From Saprospiraceae bacterium (GTDB lineage: Bacteria; Bacteroidota; Bacteroidia; Chitinophagales; Saprospiraceae), in the NCBI GenBank assembly GCA_016716335.1, contig JADJWN010000014.1, forward strand, positions 47,155 to 111,154: a DNA stretch of 64,000 nt. The letters are read 5' to 3'. How positions within the stretch are numbered: the stretch's first letter is position 1; every line of letters starts with the position of its first letter. The notes below the pieces were generated by a model. The model was not told the origin of the DNA. It saw only the letters and a list, made by a program, of their open reading frames with translations, and ran no database searches. The translations under genes and the position numbers were made by a program. Shown here piece by piece: positions 1 through 8,165 of this stretch.

Positions 1-149
1 TCATAAACTGAGCAAAGCCAAGTCATGACTTGACGTGATTCGCAACCATAGATAGTGGAGAGCTCCCCAAAGTTTGAACCAAAAATTAGGTTTACTAAGT
101 TAATTTTTTTGTGAATAAGTTTTTTTTCATGCTACTTGTTTACTATTAA

Positions 150-420
150 ATTGATGGTATTGATCATAGGGATTTTTGTTTGGTTGTGTGTTGGATTTTC
201 ACCTGGTAGTAAGCTATATGGTTTTGCACTACCCAAAAGAGTTAAAGACCAATGTCGTTGGGCTCAGGTAAATGTACTCCGTTTTTAATGTCTTCCAAAA
301 TTTTTCACTCCAGGCATTATCCGCGGCTGGTTCTTTATCACCCTTCAAAATTTTGTGTCTTAATTGGTTAGGAAAGTGAATTCTATTTTTGTGTTTTGGC
401 TAAAATTGGCGAAATGTGCA
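150..420 (-). pseudogene. decayed IS3-like transposase C-terminal remnant
   Basis: Read on the minus strand, about 240-360 encodes a stretch containing DNAWSEKFWKTLKN, which resembles the DN-A-x-E-x-F-x-x-(S/T)-L-K signature of the DDE integrase core of IS3-family transposases. The same frame continues after a stop with a Y-Y-Q-x-x-I-Q-H-T-T-K-Q segment, comparable to the YYN-x-x-R-x-H-x-x-L tail of these enzymes. Several in-frame stops, no N-terminal part and no visible terminal inverted repeats indicate a relic. Boundaries are approximate and the family assignment rests on short motifs only. No other coding feature was recognised in 1-657. Confidence 0.45.
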
Positions 421-657
421 ATTCTGATTATTCATAAACTATCGCTGGTTATTTGGCCGAAATACTCCAATCTAAAAAATTTTTGTCATGTACTTAGCAA
501 AGGTTCTTAAAAAAATGAAAGGGCATAATTATGCCTTCAGAATCAGAATAAAAAATTACAGAATAGGATTTTTTTATCAGAATGAAATATTGTCCAAGGT
601 TATGTACTGGATGAAGCGATAGTGAATCTATCATTATAGCTGGTGTTAAGTCAGGTT

Positions 658-972
658 CTATTTTAACCCCATTTGAATTTCTCCTAATTTCTCCACATTA
701 AAACTAACTTTTGCTTTTAGAGCGTTCATAACTTTTAATAAAGTACCTATCGTTATATTTGATTTACCGTTTTCCAGCTTAGAGATTTGAGCTCTTTGTA
801 CACCTACTAATTTACCCAATTGATCTTGTGTCAAATTATTTGAAATTCTCAATGCCTTTATTTCTTCAGCGAGCAACTCAATTTTGAGTTCTAGTTCATA
901 CTTATCACGTTTGGGTGTTCCTATTTTACCCAAATGTTTTTCTTTCAATTCTTCTACACTGGTGAGTTTCAT
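658..972 (-). CDS. higA: HigA-type antitoxin, XRE-family HTH regulator
   Basis: This 104-residue protein has a Cro/CI-type helix-turn-helix at about residues 38-92, including the LTQDQLGKLVGVQRAQISKLENGKSN core typical of XRE regulators (split here by eye into helix 2, turn and recognition helix). Family knowledge says HigA neutralises the HigB RNase and represses the operon promoter. Its start overlaps the stop of the upstream toxin gene by four bases (ATGA), which implies translational coupling. Toxin-first order is the usual arrangement of higBA modules. No operator palindrome was identified upstream of the toxin gene. The assignment as antitoxin comes from the HTH fold together with the neighbouring Gp49-like toxin. 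Confidence 0.85.
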   Translation of the reverse strand: MKLTSVEELKEKHLGKIGTPKRDKYELELKIELLAEEIKALRISNNLTQDQLGKLVGVQRAQISKLENGKSNITIGTLLKVMNALKAKVSFNVEKLGEIQMGLK

Positions 973-1325
973 ATTTTATCTTTTTTATATTCAAAATATT
1001 TGATCATGCTTCGTTTAGCTTTTTCAATTTCATGCCTTGGCGTTTTATTTGTTTTCTTATCTAAACCATGTGTTCCTACAATCAGGGTTTGCTTGTCTTG
1101 AGTTGAGTCCCAAAATGCAAAAATTCTATAAAATTTGGAAGAATCACGTTCTCTAAATTCCCAAATTTCATCTTCTAAATGTTTGAACCAATCACCTTTA
1201 TAACCCGATTCTACTTTTTCGAAGGACTTGAAAAATTTAGCTCTTATTTTTTCATCAATTTCATCGAAATAACCGGTTGCTTCATCCAGCAATTTAACCT
1301 TAATAGGTTTCGATAACTTTGGCAT
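969..1325 (-). CDS. higB: HigB-type toxin, phage-derived Gp49-like (DUF891) family
   Basis: The protein is about 118 residues. It shows the pattern of Gp49-like/HigB toxins: an acidic N-terminal helix, a central K-x-L-E-D-x-I-W-E-F-R segment, then YRIFAFWD and an LIVGTHGLDKK strand, followed by a basic C-terminal helix rich in E-K-A-K-R. Members of this family are RelE-fold, ribosome-associated mRNA interferases. I place the start at the ATG at 1325 (MPKLSK); a TTG at 1331 lies in frame two codons upstream. The stop overlaps the antitoxin start (ATGA). The pair sits beside a transposase remnant, consistent with an accessory insertion. Activity is inferred from family membership. Confidence 0.85.
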   Translation of the reverse strand: MPKLSKPIKVKLLDEATGYFDEIDEKIRAKFFKSFEKVESGYKGDWFKHLEDEIWEFRERDSSKFYRIFAFWDSTQDKQTLIVGTHGLDKKTNKTPRHEIEKAKRSMIKYFEYKKDKI

Positions 1326-1457
1326 ACACAAAAATACAATAGTTTCTTTATATGGAACAAATATTTTTTATTACAATCTGATGTAATAACTTTATCAAGG
1401 ATATTGCACAGAAGAGAAATATATAGATACTTTCCATAAGAGCCAGATAATCATTAC

Positions 1458-1864
1458 TCACTCCCCCCACACAAACTCCACCCGCTGCTCTATGTCCGGA
1501 TGGAGGCTGTAGGCTACTGGGCAGGTGCGGCCGGCTTTTTCGAGGATTTCCTTCTCTCTTGGGGTGTAGGCTCTGTGGGGCATGATGCAGCGGATATCTA
1601 TGGCTGAGATACGTCGGGGGTCAGCGGCCATATGCTTGGTAACTTCAAGAGTGGCGCCGTCTATGTTGATGCCGTGATTGCGGGCTGAAATACCCATGAC
1701 GGTGATCATACAGGTGGCGAGCGATGTGGCTGTCAGATCGGTCGGTGAGAATCTTCTCCTTTGCCGTTATTGTCCACCGGGGCATCGGTGATGATGACCT
1801 CTCCGCTGCGCAGGTGTGTACACTTTGTGCGGAGATCTCCGGTATATACTACTTTGGATGTCAT
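1458..1864 (-). CDS. OsmC family protein (interrupted by one frameshift)
   Basis: Two frames together encode a complete OsmC-like protein of about 135 residues. The N-terminal part (from the ATG at 1864) reads MTSKVVYTGDLRTKCTH and TDAPVDNNGKGE. The C-terminal part, in another frame, contains SPTDLTATSLATCMITVMG and RTCPVAYSLHP. The two cysteines, one in the S-L-A-T-C helix and one in R-T-C-P-V, are where OsmC/Ohr peroxidases carry their catalytic thiols, so thiol-dependent hydroperoxide detoxification is the family expectation. One missing base near 1754 (minus strand GGAGAAGATTC) separates the frames; adding it gives a 408-nt ORF. The start codon overlaps the stop of phoH (ATGA), so the genes are probably co-transcribed. 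With no other damage, I favour a sequence error over true loss. Confidence 0.8.
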
Positions 1865-2898
1865 GACGGGTCAGCGTTCATTTGTTCTATGGCATCCGCT
1901 TTGGCTTTTTCTTTTTCTTCACGCTGCCGGAGCTTTTCTGCTTCCTCCTGTTCGTCTGCCAGATCGTAGGAGCGGATGATCTCTTTTACCAAGCGGTGTC
2001 GCACCACATCTTCCGAACCGAGATGTATCTGTCCGATACCATCCACGGGTGCAAGGATCTGCAAAGCTTTGCGAAGTCCCGATTTCTGATGTCCGGGCAG
2101 GTCTATCTGAGACAGGTCACCGGTGATGATACATTTGGCAGAAGGGCCGAGACGGGTGAGAAACATTTTGAGCTGGGTGGTGGTACAGTTTTGCGCCTCA
2201 TCGAGTATGATGAAGGAGTGGTCTAATGTACGTCCCCGCATGAAGGCTAAAGGAGCCACTTCTATCACCCTGTTGGTGATCAGGAAATTCAGCTTTTCGG
2301 CGGGCAGCATATCATCGAGCGCATCGTATAGCGGTCTGAGATAGGGATCTACCTTTTCCTTGAGGTCACCCGGGAGAAAGCCCAGATGCTCTCCCGCTTC
2401 CACGGCGGGACGGGTGAGGATGATCTTTCGTACCATTTTATTTTTGAGGGCACGTACGGCGAGGGCTACTGCCGTATAGGTTTTGCCCGTACCTGCAGGA
2501 CCGATGGCAAAGACGATATCATTCTCTTCGCTGCATTCTACCAGCATTTTCTGGTTGCGGGTTTTGGCCTTGATGGGAGCTCCGTTTTTGCCATATACGA
2601 TGACACCGCCGGATGCGTGCTGGCTGATTTTGTTGTCAGCTGCGTGGTCGCTGATGAGCAGGTCTTCCACCACCTGTGTGGACAGGTCGTGTTTTTCCTG
2701 GATCATTTTTACCATAAGCTCCAGTTTGGTTTTGACATCCTGGGTACCTTTCTTTTCGCCTTTGAGTTTGACCTGATTGCCCCTTGAGGTAATCTGTACG
2801 TCCGGGTATGCCCGCTTGAGAAGGTTGAGTTTGGCATTGTTTTCACCGTATAGTTCCAGAGGATCAATGCCTTCGATGGTTAAAATTACGTCACTCAA
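1861..2898 (-). CDS. phoH: PhoH-like ATPase
   Basis: This 345-residue protein of the PhoH/PhoL family opens with the family-typical 'EGIDPLELYGENNAKL' region. It carries a Walker A motif GPAGTGKT at residues 133-140 and a Walker B-type ILDEAQN at about 231-237, the P-loop ATPase core. PhoH-like proteins are cytoplasmic ATPases associated with RNA metabolism, often encoded near YbeY or GGDEF-free RNA-processing genes; no YbeY gene is visible here. The start appears to be TTG at 2898: an in-frame stop lies just upstream, no ATG intervenes, and the N-terminus aligns with the family. It overlaps the downstream osmC-like gene by four bases. The 3' tail is rich in E/K/A and may be disordered. Confidence 0.93.
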   Translation of the reverse strand: MSDVILTIEGIDPLELYGENNAKLNLLKRAYPDVQITSRGNQVKLKGEKKGTQDVKTKLELMVKMIQEKHDLSTQVVEDLLISDHAADNKISQHASGGVIVYGKNGAPIKAKTRNQKMLVECSEENDIVFAIGPAGTGKTYTAVALAVRALKNKMVRKIILTRPAVEAGEHLGFLPGDLKEKVDPYLRPLYDALDDMLPAEKLNFLITNRVIEVAPLAFMRGRTLDHSFIILDEAQNCTTTQLKMFLTRLGPSAKCIITGDLSQIDLPGHQKSGLRKALQILAPVDGIGQIHLGSEDVVRHRLVKEIIRSYDLADEQEEAEKLRQREEKEKAKADAIEQMNADPS

Positions 2899-3034
2899 TA
2901 TGTATCGATGTTTTTATTAGAAGTTTAAATATGAATTATTGTTATAATATTTTGTTTCTTTGCACACAAATATTAAACATTTTTATATATCAGAAAAATA
3001 ATTCTGAAAATTTAATATAAAAAACATCTTCGTA

Positions 3035-3808
3035 ATGCAAATAGTTTCCCTGACCACCGATTTTGGACGAAGAGATCACTATGTGGCGGAGCTGAAAGCG
3101 GCTATACTATCCGGCAGGAAAGACCTGAACATCCTGGATATCAGTCATGATGTGGACCCTTACGATATCGTGCAGGCGGCTTTTTTACTGCAGAACAGTC
3201 TGCCTTCCTTTCCTGAGGGATCAGTACATATTGTGGCGGTGCATTTGCATTACAGACGTAAGTCCGAGATTGTCGCATTTGAGCATACAGGGCAGTATTT
3301 CATAGGACCAAATAACGGGGTGTTCAGTCTCATATTTGACGACTTGCAGGAGGAGCAAATATATACTGTTCCGGAGGAAGGAGAAGCCGCCCGGTCTAAA
3401 ACTGCACTGATCGCCCATGCCGCCTCTTATCTGGCTCACAGTCTGCCAATAGAGGAAATAGGACCCAGGGTGGCTGCATTCAACCGTAAGCTCAGCATAC
3501 AGCCTGTGGTAACATCCAATCAGATCAGGGCAACGGTGATACATATCGATCATTATGAAAATGTAATAGTCAATCTGAGGAAAGAACAGTTTGAAAAAAT
3601 CAGGGATGGCAGGCGTTTTTCATTGTACTACAAGCAAAATGACCCGATCACTTTTTTGAGCAGGGACTACGGAGATGTGGCGGTGGGGGATGTTCTCGCA
3701 TTTTTCAACAGTGCGGGGTATCTGGAGATTGCCGTGAATACAGAGAGGGCAGCATCACTGCTCAATCTGCATAAGAATGAGACCATACAGATTAATTTTT
3801 ATGACTGA
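3035..3808 (+). CDS. SAM hydroxide adenosyltransferase (SAM hydrolase, DUF62 family)
   Basis: This 257-residue protein begins MQIVSLTTDFGRRDHYVAEL, the conserved N-terminal T-T-D-F-G-x-x-D-x-Y motif of the PF01887/DUF62 family. It also contains VDPYDI and the FIGPNNGVFS signature that lines the SAM pocket. Family members hydrolyse S-adenosylmethionine to adenosine and methionine with an activated water or hydroxide; the related fluorinases and chlorinases use halide. Nothing here suggests halide use, so hydrolase is the default. It is transcribed divergently from phoH across a 136-bp AT-rich spacer, with an ABM-fold gene nine bases downstream. The start is the ATG at 3035. Confidence 0.9.
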   Translation: MQIVSLTTDFGRRDHYVAELKAAILSGRKDLNILDISHDVDPYDIVQAAFLLQNSLPSFPEGSVHIVAVHLHYRRKSEIVAFEHTGQYFIGPNNGVFSLIFDDLQEEQIYTVPEEGEAARSKTALIAHAASYLAHSLPIEEIGPRVAAFNRKLSIQPVVTSNQIRATVIHIDHYENVIVNLRKEQFEKIRDGRRFSLYYKQNDPITFLSRDYGDVAVGDVLAFFNSAGYLEIAVNTERAASLLNLHKNETIQINFYD

Positions 3809-3817
3809 AAACAGGGT

Positions 3818-4102
3818 ATGATCACACGAATTGTCAAGATGCATTTCAGACCAGAGGAGGTAGATCACTTTCTGAAGATATATCATCAGTCCAGGCCGGT
3901 GATACTGAGTATGCAGGGCTGCCGGGATGTAACACTGCACAGACAGGCCGGGCGACCCGAGGTGATGTTTACCCTGAGTGTGTGGGATTCGGTAGCTGAT
4001 CTCGATGCCTATCGAGGGTCTGCATTCTTCAGGGATACCTGGACCAAAACCAAATCCCTCTTCGAATCAAAGGCTGAGGCATGGAGCCTCGAGGCACTTT
4101 GA
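3818..4102 (+). CDS. ABM-fold (antibiotic biosynthesis monooxygenase-like) protein
   Basis: This small 94-residue protein has the ferredoxin-like alpha+beta pattern of ABM-domain proteins: an N-terminal strand ITRIVKMHFRP, a helix, a GCRDVTLHR strand, then VMFTLSVWDSVADLDAYRGS leading into a helix with FRDTW. The W-D-S-x-x-x-L-x-x-Y-x-x-S segment is characteristic of the fold. Family members range from small monooxygenases to heme-degrading enzymes and many have no known substrate, so no reaction is assigned. It follows the SAM hydrolase gene by nine bases and is probably in the same transcript. Confidence 0.75.
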   Translation: MITRIVKMHFRPEEVDHFLKIYHQSRPVILSMQGCRDVTLHRQAGRPEVMFTLSVWDSVADLDAYRGSAFFRDTWTKTKSLFESKAEAWSLEAL

Positions 4103-4878
4103 TGCATTGATTTTCAGGCAAATAAAAATATCTTGAAAATAATTCATATATTTTACACTCATTTGAATGTAAATACATATCTTTGATTATCTTATTTGAT
4201 AAAACGGGATAAAAGGGTCAACATATTCGTCAGGATTTATGTAGTGTTTTACCCGAAAAACAGATGGGAGCATCGGGTGGCTAAAGAGTACATCCGGCGG
4301 CTGCGGAAAATTTGGCTGATTCTGTCTGGAATTCCGCACCATTGTAAAAGTTATACTGTGAAGCCCTGTGGACAGTCAATTTGCTTTGCTTTCAATCATT
4401 GTCAGGTGAGCATATCAATGTATTTCAACAGGGTTATTGGCGGATAGCATGAAAGAAAATGGAGGAATGATGAGCGTAGGTATAGACTATCCTTTTCCAG
4501 CGGGTAATTTGCATTGACATTTCTGTGGCGCATTCCGGCTGAAAAATGAGGTGTATATCAGTTTTCTCTGTTTTCCGACCATGTATCTGTGATACGGGCC
4601 GGGTTGTTGGACAATAATTTCGGCCACCAGGAATGCAACGGTTTGTTTAACAGAAAATTTTTACAGCCCATGATGCCTGAATTATTAGCGGATTTTGCAT
4701 GGATTTGTATTTCAGTACTGCATATCAGAAATGTAGTGAAAACAGATGCAGCGAGATTCAACAGTTTTAAGTATGGAGTAAAGGATTTTACCCGACGCTA
4801 TGAGTCTTTGCTGGTTTCAAGAAAAACGGACTGAAACCGGAGGAGATTACAAACTAACCAACCACACCCAATGAGAGA
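4103..4878. other. intergenic region, no confident gene
   Basis: About 780 bases separate the ABM-fold gene from aroB. Short open frames exist on both strands (for example plus-strand 4196-4447 and 4589-4834), but their predicted proteins have no recognisable motif, biased composition or plausible ribosome-binding site, and I do not call them. The segment just before aroB contains a purine-rich CCGGAGGAGATT at about 4838-4849. No RNA gene, repeat or terminator was recognised. Confidence 0.5.
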
Positions 4879-5931
4879 ATGAAAACGGAATGTACCAAAT
4901 ATACTATTGTAATCAATGAATGGGATACCCTGAAGAAGGATATCCTACGTATAAATCCTTCTGCCACCTTTGTATTGGTAGATGAGAATACAGAGAAATA
5001 CTGCCTGCACCACTTTCTGGATCATACAGATATACCGGTCAAAATCATCAGGATACCCTCCGGAGAAATACATAAAAACATCCGTACCTGTGAGCTGGTC
5101 TGGGATAGTCTCATCCGTGAAAATGCTGATCGCCACAGTCTGCTGATCAATCTGGGTGGCGGAGTCATAGGAGATCTGGGTGGTTTTTGTGCAGCTACTT
5201 ACATGAGAGGCATCCGCTTTATACAGATGCCTACCACACTGCTCAGTCAGGTGGATGCTTCGGTGGGCGGAAAACTCGGGATAGACTACGGTGGCTATAA
5301 AAATATGATCGGCCTGATCAAAAATCCGGAAGGAGTGTACATTTTTACCGATTTCCTCAAGACCCTGCCTTATGAACATTTGCGCAGCGGTTTTGCAGAG
5401 AGCCTGAAACACGGTTTGATTGCGGACCGTAAAACATGGGAGGAACTTTCTGCCCAAAAGGACCTGACTCAGCTGGACTTTGAACGGCTGGTGTACAACT
5501 CTGTAAATATCAAAAAATCTGTAACCGAATCTGACCCTTTCGAGAAAGGATGGAGAAAAATCCTTAATTTTGGTCATACTATCGGTCATGCAGTGGAGAG
5601 CTACTGGCTGGAAAAAAACGAACCGATTCTGCATGGAGATGCCATTGCTATCGGCATGATCAGTGAGGCTTATCTTTCATACCGTATGGGTAAAATTTCT
5701 GAAGAAGAGCTCTTTGATATCCGTAATGCTATCCTCAGATTATACGGTCATCATCCCCGAATGGTAAAGCCCCGGAATGAGATACTACGCAAAATGCAGC
5801 ACGATAAAAAAAACCACAACGGCAGTATCCAATTTGCGCTTTTAGACAGTCTGGGTCATGCCTATTATGATGCTCCTGTAGATGATATGGCGATAGCTGA
5901 AAGTTTGTTTTTTTACGAAGAGAAAATGTAG
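4879..5931 (+). CDS. aroB: 3-dehydroquinate synthase
   Basis: The 350-residue product is a full-length 3-dehydroquinate synthase, which converts DAHP to 3-dehydroquinate with NAD+ and a divalent metal in the second step of the shikimate pathway. Visible signatures are the NAD-binding GGGVIGD at residues 93-99, the family block PTTLLSQVDASVGGK at 118-132, and the probable metal ligands Glu174 (GFAESLKHG), His233/His237 (NFGHTIGHAVE) and His252 (LHGD). The length matches bacterial AroB. The start is the ATG at 4879, preceded by AATGAGAG. It stands alone, with gene-poor DNA on both sides, so it is not in an aro operon here. Cytoplasmic. Confidence 0.97.
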   Translation: MKTECTKYTIVINEWDTLKKDILRINPSATFVLVDENTEKYCLHHFLDHTDIPVKIIRIPSGEIHKNIRTCELVWDSLIRENADRHSLLINLGGGVIGDLGGFCAATYMRGIRFIQMPTTLLSQVDASVGGKLGIDYGGYKNMIGLIKNPEGVYIFTDFLKTLPYEHLRSGFAESLKHGLIADRKTWEELSAQKDLTQLDFERLVYNSVNIKKSVTESDPFEKGWRKILNFGHTIGHAVESYWLEKNEPILHGDAIAIGMISEAYLSYRMGKISEEELFDIRNAILRLYGHHPRMVKPRNEILRKMQHDKKNHNGSIQFALLDSLGHAYYDAPVDDMAIAESLFFYEEKM

Positions 5932-6290
5932 GATTTCAGGACATTTTCAGTTGTAATAAGGACTTTTTCAGTTATATATTAAACTGGGTGCTTCATTAGT
6001 AATTCAAGATCAATATCGAATGGTCAGTAATACAAGCTCTTTTGTAAATGTATAACGGTGTCTCATGTAGGTGGGCAAATAGTCAAAGCGGATTAAGACT
6101 GTATAAGATTTGCTGATGTACTTTCGGCTTTAACTGAATATTCTTAGTACTTATACCGCCATAAAGCTAAGAATTTAATGGAAAATTCAGTTTACCAAGC
6201 CATAGGAAATGATTACATGTACCGTAAAGAATCAGAATACAAAGATTATAAGTACCTTAAGGGATCAAAAAAACACAATTCACTAAGGAC
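5932..6290. other. intergenic region, nothing recognised
   Basis: The roughly 360 bases between aroB and the convergent membrane-protein gene are AT-rich and hold no supported gene. A short TTTTCAGTT motif occurs twice just after aroB (about 5943 and 5966), without a convincing hairpin. An open frame from 6178 runs antisense into the neighbouring membrane-protein gene and is judged spurious. Confidence 0.5.
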
Positions 6291-6830
6291 TCATCTGTTG
6301 AGCCACCAGCCCAGCCAGCCACCGCATAATGCCCAGGCTACGATGGCATCTATGAGATCCGGCATCGAAGGTACCTCAAACCAGATAGCTGTGGCATACC
6401 CGTTGGTCAGATATGAAATAATACCCACCGCGATGGATGCTATGAAGGTGATCTGAAAGCTGTTGTTAGTGATTTTCAAGAGGATCCAGCATAGCAGCAG
6501 GGCAGCCAGAATATTGGCTACAAGTCCCCGGACCATGTTCATCCCCATATTGGTGTTCCATGATTTGTGATAATAGACCTGTGCCCATGGTTTGCCGGCA
6601 TTGGCCTCCATTGCCTTTTCGTATTCGTCTCCCGAAGCACCTTCAGGTAAGCCGGGCATAAAATAGAATCCATCTTCTGAAAACTGTTCGCTGAGAAAGG
6701 ATAGAATCGTGTCCTGTTTGGGGGTGTACCGCTGTTGAGGTGCATGCAGGTTGAGAGGACCCCAGGACAAAAACTGCCAGAAAAAGATGAGGATGCCGCC
6801 TACGACTCCCCCGATTGCTAATTTGTTCAT
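6291..6830 (-). CDS. hypothetical membrane protein
   Basis: This 179-residue protein has an N-terminal hydrophobic segment (residues about 4-22) and three further predicted membrane spans at about 103-121, 128-146 and 158-176. A soluble stretch of about 80 residues between the first and second spans is rich in charged and aromatic residues. The start MNKLAIGG is an ATG. It is monocistronic, convergent with aroB and divergent from pdxA. I do not recognise the family well enough to assign a function; similar four-span proteins of unknown role are common in Bacteroidota. The composition and clear spans make it likely a real gene. Confidence 0.7.
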   Translation of the reverse strand: MNKLAIGGVVGGILIFFWQFLSWGPLNLHAPQQRYTPKQDTILSFLSEQFSEDGFYFMPGLPEGASGDEYEKAMEANAGKPWAQVYYHKSWNTNMGMNMVRGLVANILAALLLCWILLKITNNSFQITFIASIAVGIISYLTNGYATAIWFEVPSMPDLIDAIVAWALCGGWLGWWLNR

Positions 6831-7062
6831 AAGTGAAAAGATTTGGTTGATTCAATGAATTGCCTTGAGAGGTAAAATAATTTACCCTGATCACAAAATT
6901 AAAATTAAAGTTGTGAAAATATATTAAAAAAGCATTATAAATATTTAAAATACCGGATTTTGGCAAACTGGTTGTAAGACTTAAATATTTGGATATAGCT
7001 TAAAATTACTTGTTGAGAGGATGCTGACTGGAGTTTAGACAAGCTAATGCGCAGGATTTTTT

Positions 7063-7070
7063 TACATTTG
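7063..7070 (+). promoter_or_regulatory. possible Bacteroidota -7 promoter element for pdxA
   Basis: TACATTTG matches the Bacteroidota -7 consensus TAnnTTTG exactly and lies 43 bases before the pdxA ATG. A clear TTTG -33 element at the expected distance was not found, so the call rests on the -7 box and its position. Confidence 0.35.
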
Positions 7071-7112
7071 CATTCAGTAATGAATTTGGCGAAATAAAAA
7101 TTGAACAGAACA

Positions 7113-8162
7113 ATGAGGATAGGTATAACCATCGGAGATATAAACGGCATCGGGCCTGAAGTCATTATAAAGGCACTGTCGGTACCCAATATTATGAAAA
7201 TGTGTACACCTGTAGTGTACGGGTCCACCAAAATACTTTCTTACCACAAAAACATAGTGAAGGATTCATCCATACATTTTCAGGGGATACAGCATATAAA
7301 ACAGGTGCAGGGAGGCAGGATAAATGTGATCAATTGCTGGGAGGACAATGTGAATATCACGTTGGGCAAAGCGACGGCTGAAGGAGGCAAATATGCACAT
7401 ATAGCACTCGACAGAGCCATGAAAGATCTCAAGGAAGGCCTGATAGATGCTGTCGTGACAGCTCCTGTCAATAAGCATGCCATGAAATTATCCAATTTTC
7501 CATATCCGGGTCATACGGAGTATTTTACGGCGCAGGATGGTGACAAGACCAGCCTGATGATGCTCTGCAGCGATGCACTACGGGTGGCTCTGGTGACCAA
7601 TCATATACCGGTATCAAAAGTGGCGGGTTCGATAAACAAAGAGCTCATCATGAAAAAAATACAAATACTCCATAAGACTCTGGTTGAGGATTTTGACATT
7701 GACAGACCGGTCATCTCTGTGCTTGGATTGAATCCGCATGCCGGTGATGAAGGGATGCTCGGAGATGAAGAAGAAAAATACATTCGTCCGGCTATCATAG
7801 AATCCAAGAAAAACGGCATGATAGTCACCGGGCCGCATCCTGCCGATGGATTTTTCGGCAGCGCACAGTGGAAAAAGGCAGATGCCATCCTGGCCATGTA
7901 CCACGATCAGGGTCTGATACCTTTCAAAGCTCTGACTTTTGGTACAGGCATCAATTTTACGGCAGGACTTTCATTTGTACGCACCTCACCCGACCATGGT
8001 ACAGCCTATGACATTACCGGACAGAATATCGCCGACGAATCTTCACTCCTGCAGGCTATCTATGCGGCTATTGATATCAGCAGAAACCGCAAGGAGTATC
8101 ACGAGGACAGAGCCAATGCATTGGTGCGTAAGGAAAAACAGGCTGCGGGCCTCGATGACTAA
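7113..8162 (+). CDS. pdxA: 4-hydroxythreonine-4-phosphate dehydrogenase
   Basis: This is PdxA, which oxidises 4-phosphohydroxy-L-threonine with NAD(P)+ in DXP-dependent pyridoxal phosphate synthesis. Using the ATG at 7113, the protein has 349 residues and starts MRIGITIGDINGIGPEVI, the usual PdxA N-terminus. The three metal-binding histidines are visible at His164 (TNHIPV), His209 (GLNPHAGD) and His264 (MYHDQG), the same spacing as in the E. coli enzyme (166/211/266). APVNKHA and PGHTEYF are also conserved. An in-frame TTG at 7101 is less likely as start. It ends three bases from the convergent outer-membrane protein gene, with no room for a separate terminator. Confidence 0.97.
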   Translation: MRIGITIGDINGIGPEVIIKALSVPNIMKMCTPVVYGSTKILSYHKNIVKDSSIHFQGIQHIKQVQGGRINVINCWEDNVNITLGKATAEGGKYAHIALDRAMKDLKEGLIDAVVTAPVNKHAMKLSNFPYPGHTEYFTAQDGDKTSLMMLCSDALRVALVTNHIPVSKVAGSINKELIMKKIQILHKTLVEDFDIDRPVISVLGLNPHAGDEGMLGDEEEKYIRPAIIESKKNGMIVTGPHPADGFFGSAQWKKADAILAMYHDQGLIPFKALTFGTGINFTAGLSFVRTSPDHGTAYDITGQNIADESSLLQAIYAAIDISRNRKEYHEDRANALVRKEKQAAGLDD

Positions 8163-8165
8163 CGA

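Noticed and set aside
1724..2787. Plus-strand frames opposite phoH and the osmC-like gene
   Set aside because: They are shadows of well-supported genes on the minus strand.
3035..3808. Fluorinase or chlorinase activity
   Set aside because: The family is shared, but no halogenase-specific features were recognised; hydrolase is by far the commoner activity.
4196..4834. Two small plus-strand frames (83 and 81 residues) before aroB
   Set aside because: No family motif, no ribosome-binding site and no coding-like composition.
6178..6456. 92-residue plus-strand frame
   Set aside because: Half of it is antisense to the membrane-protein gene and the rest is low-information sequence.
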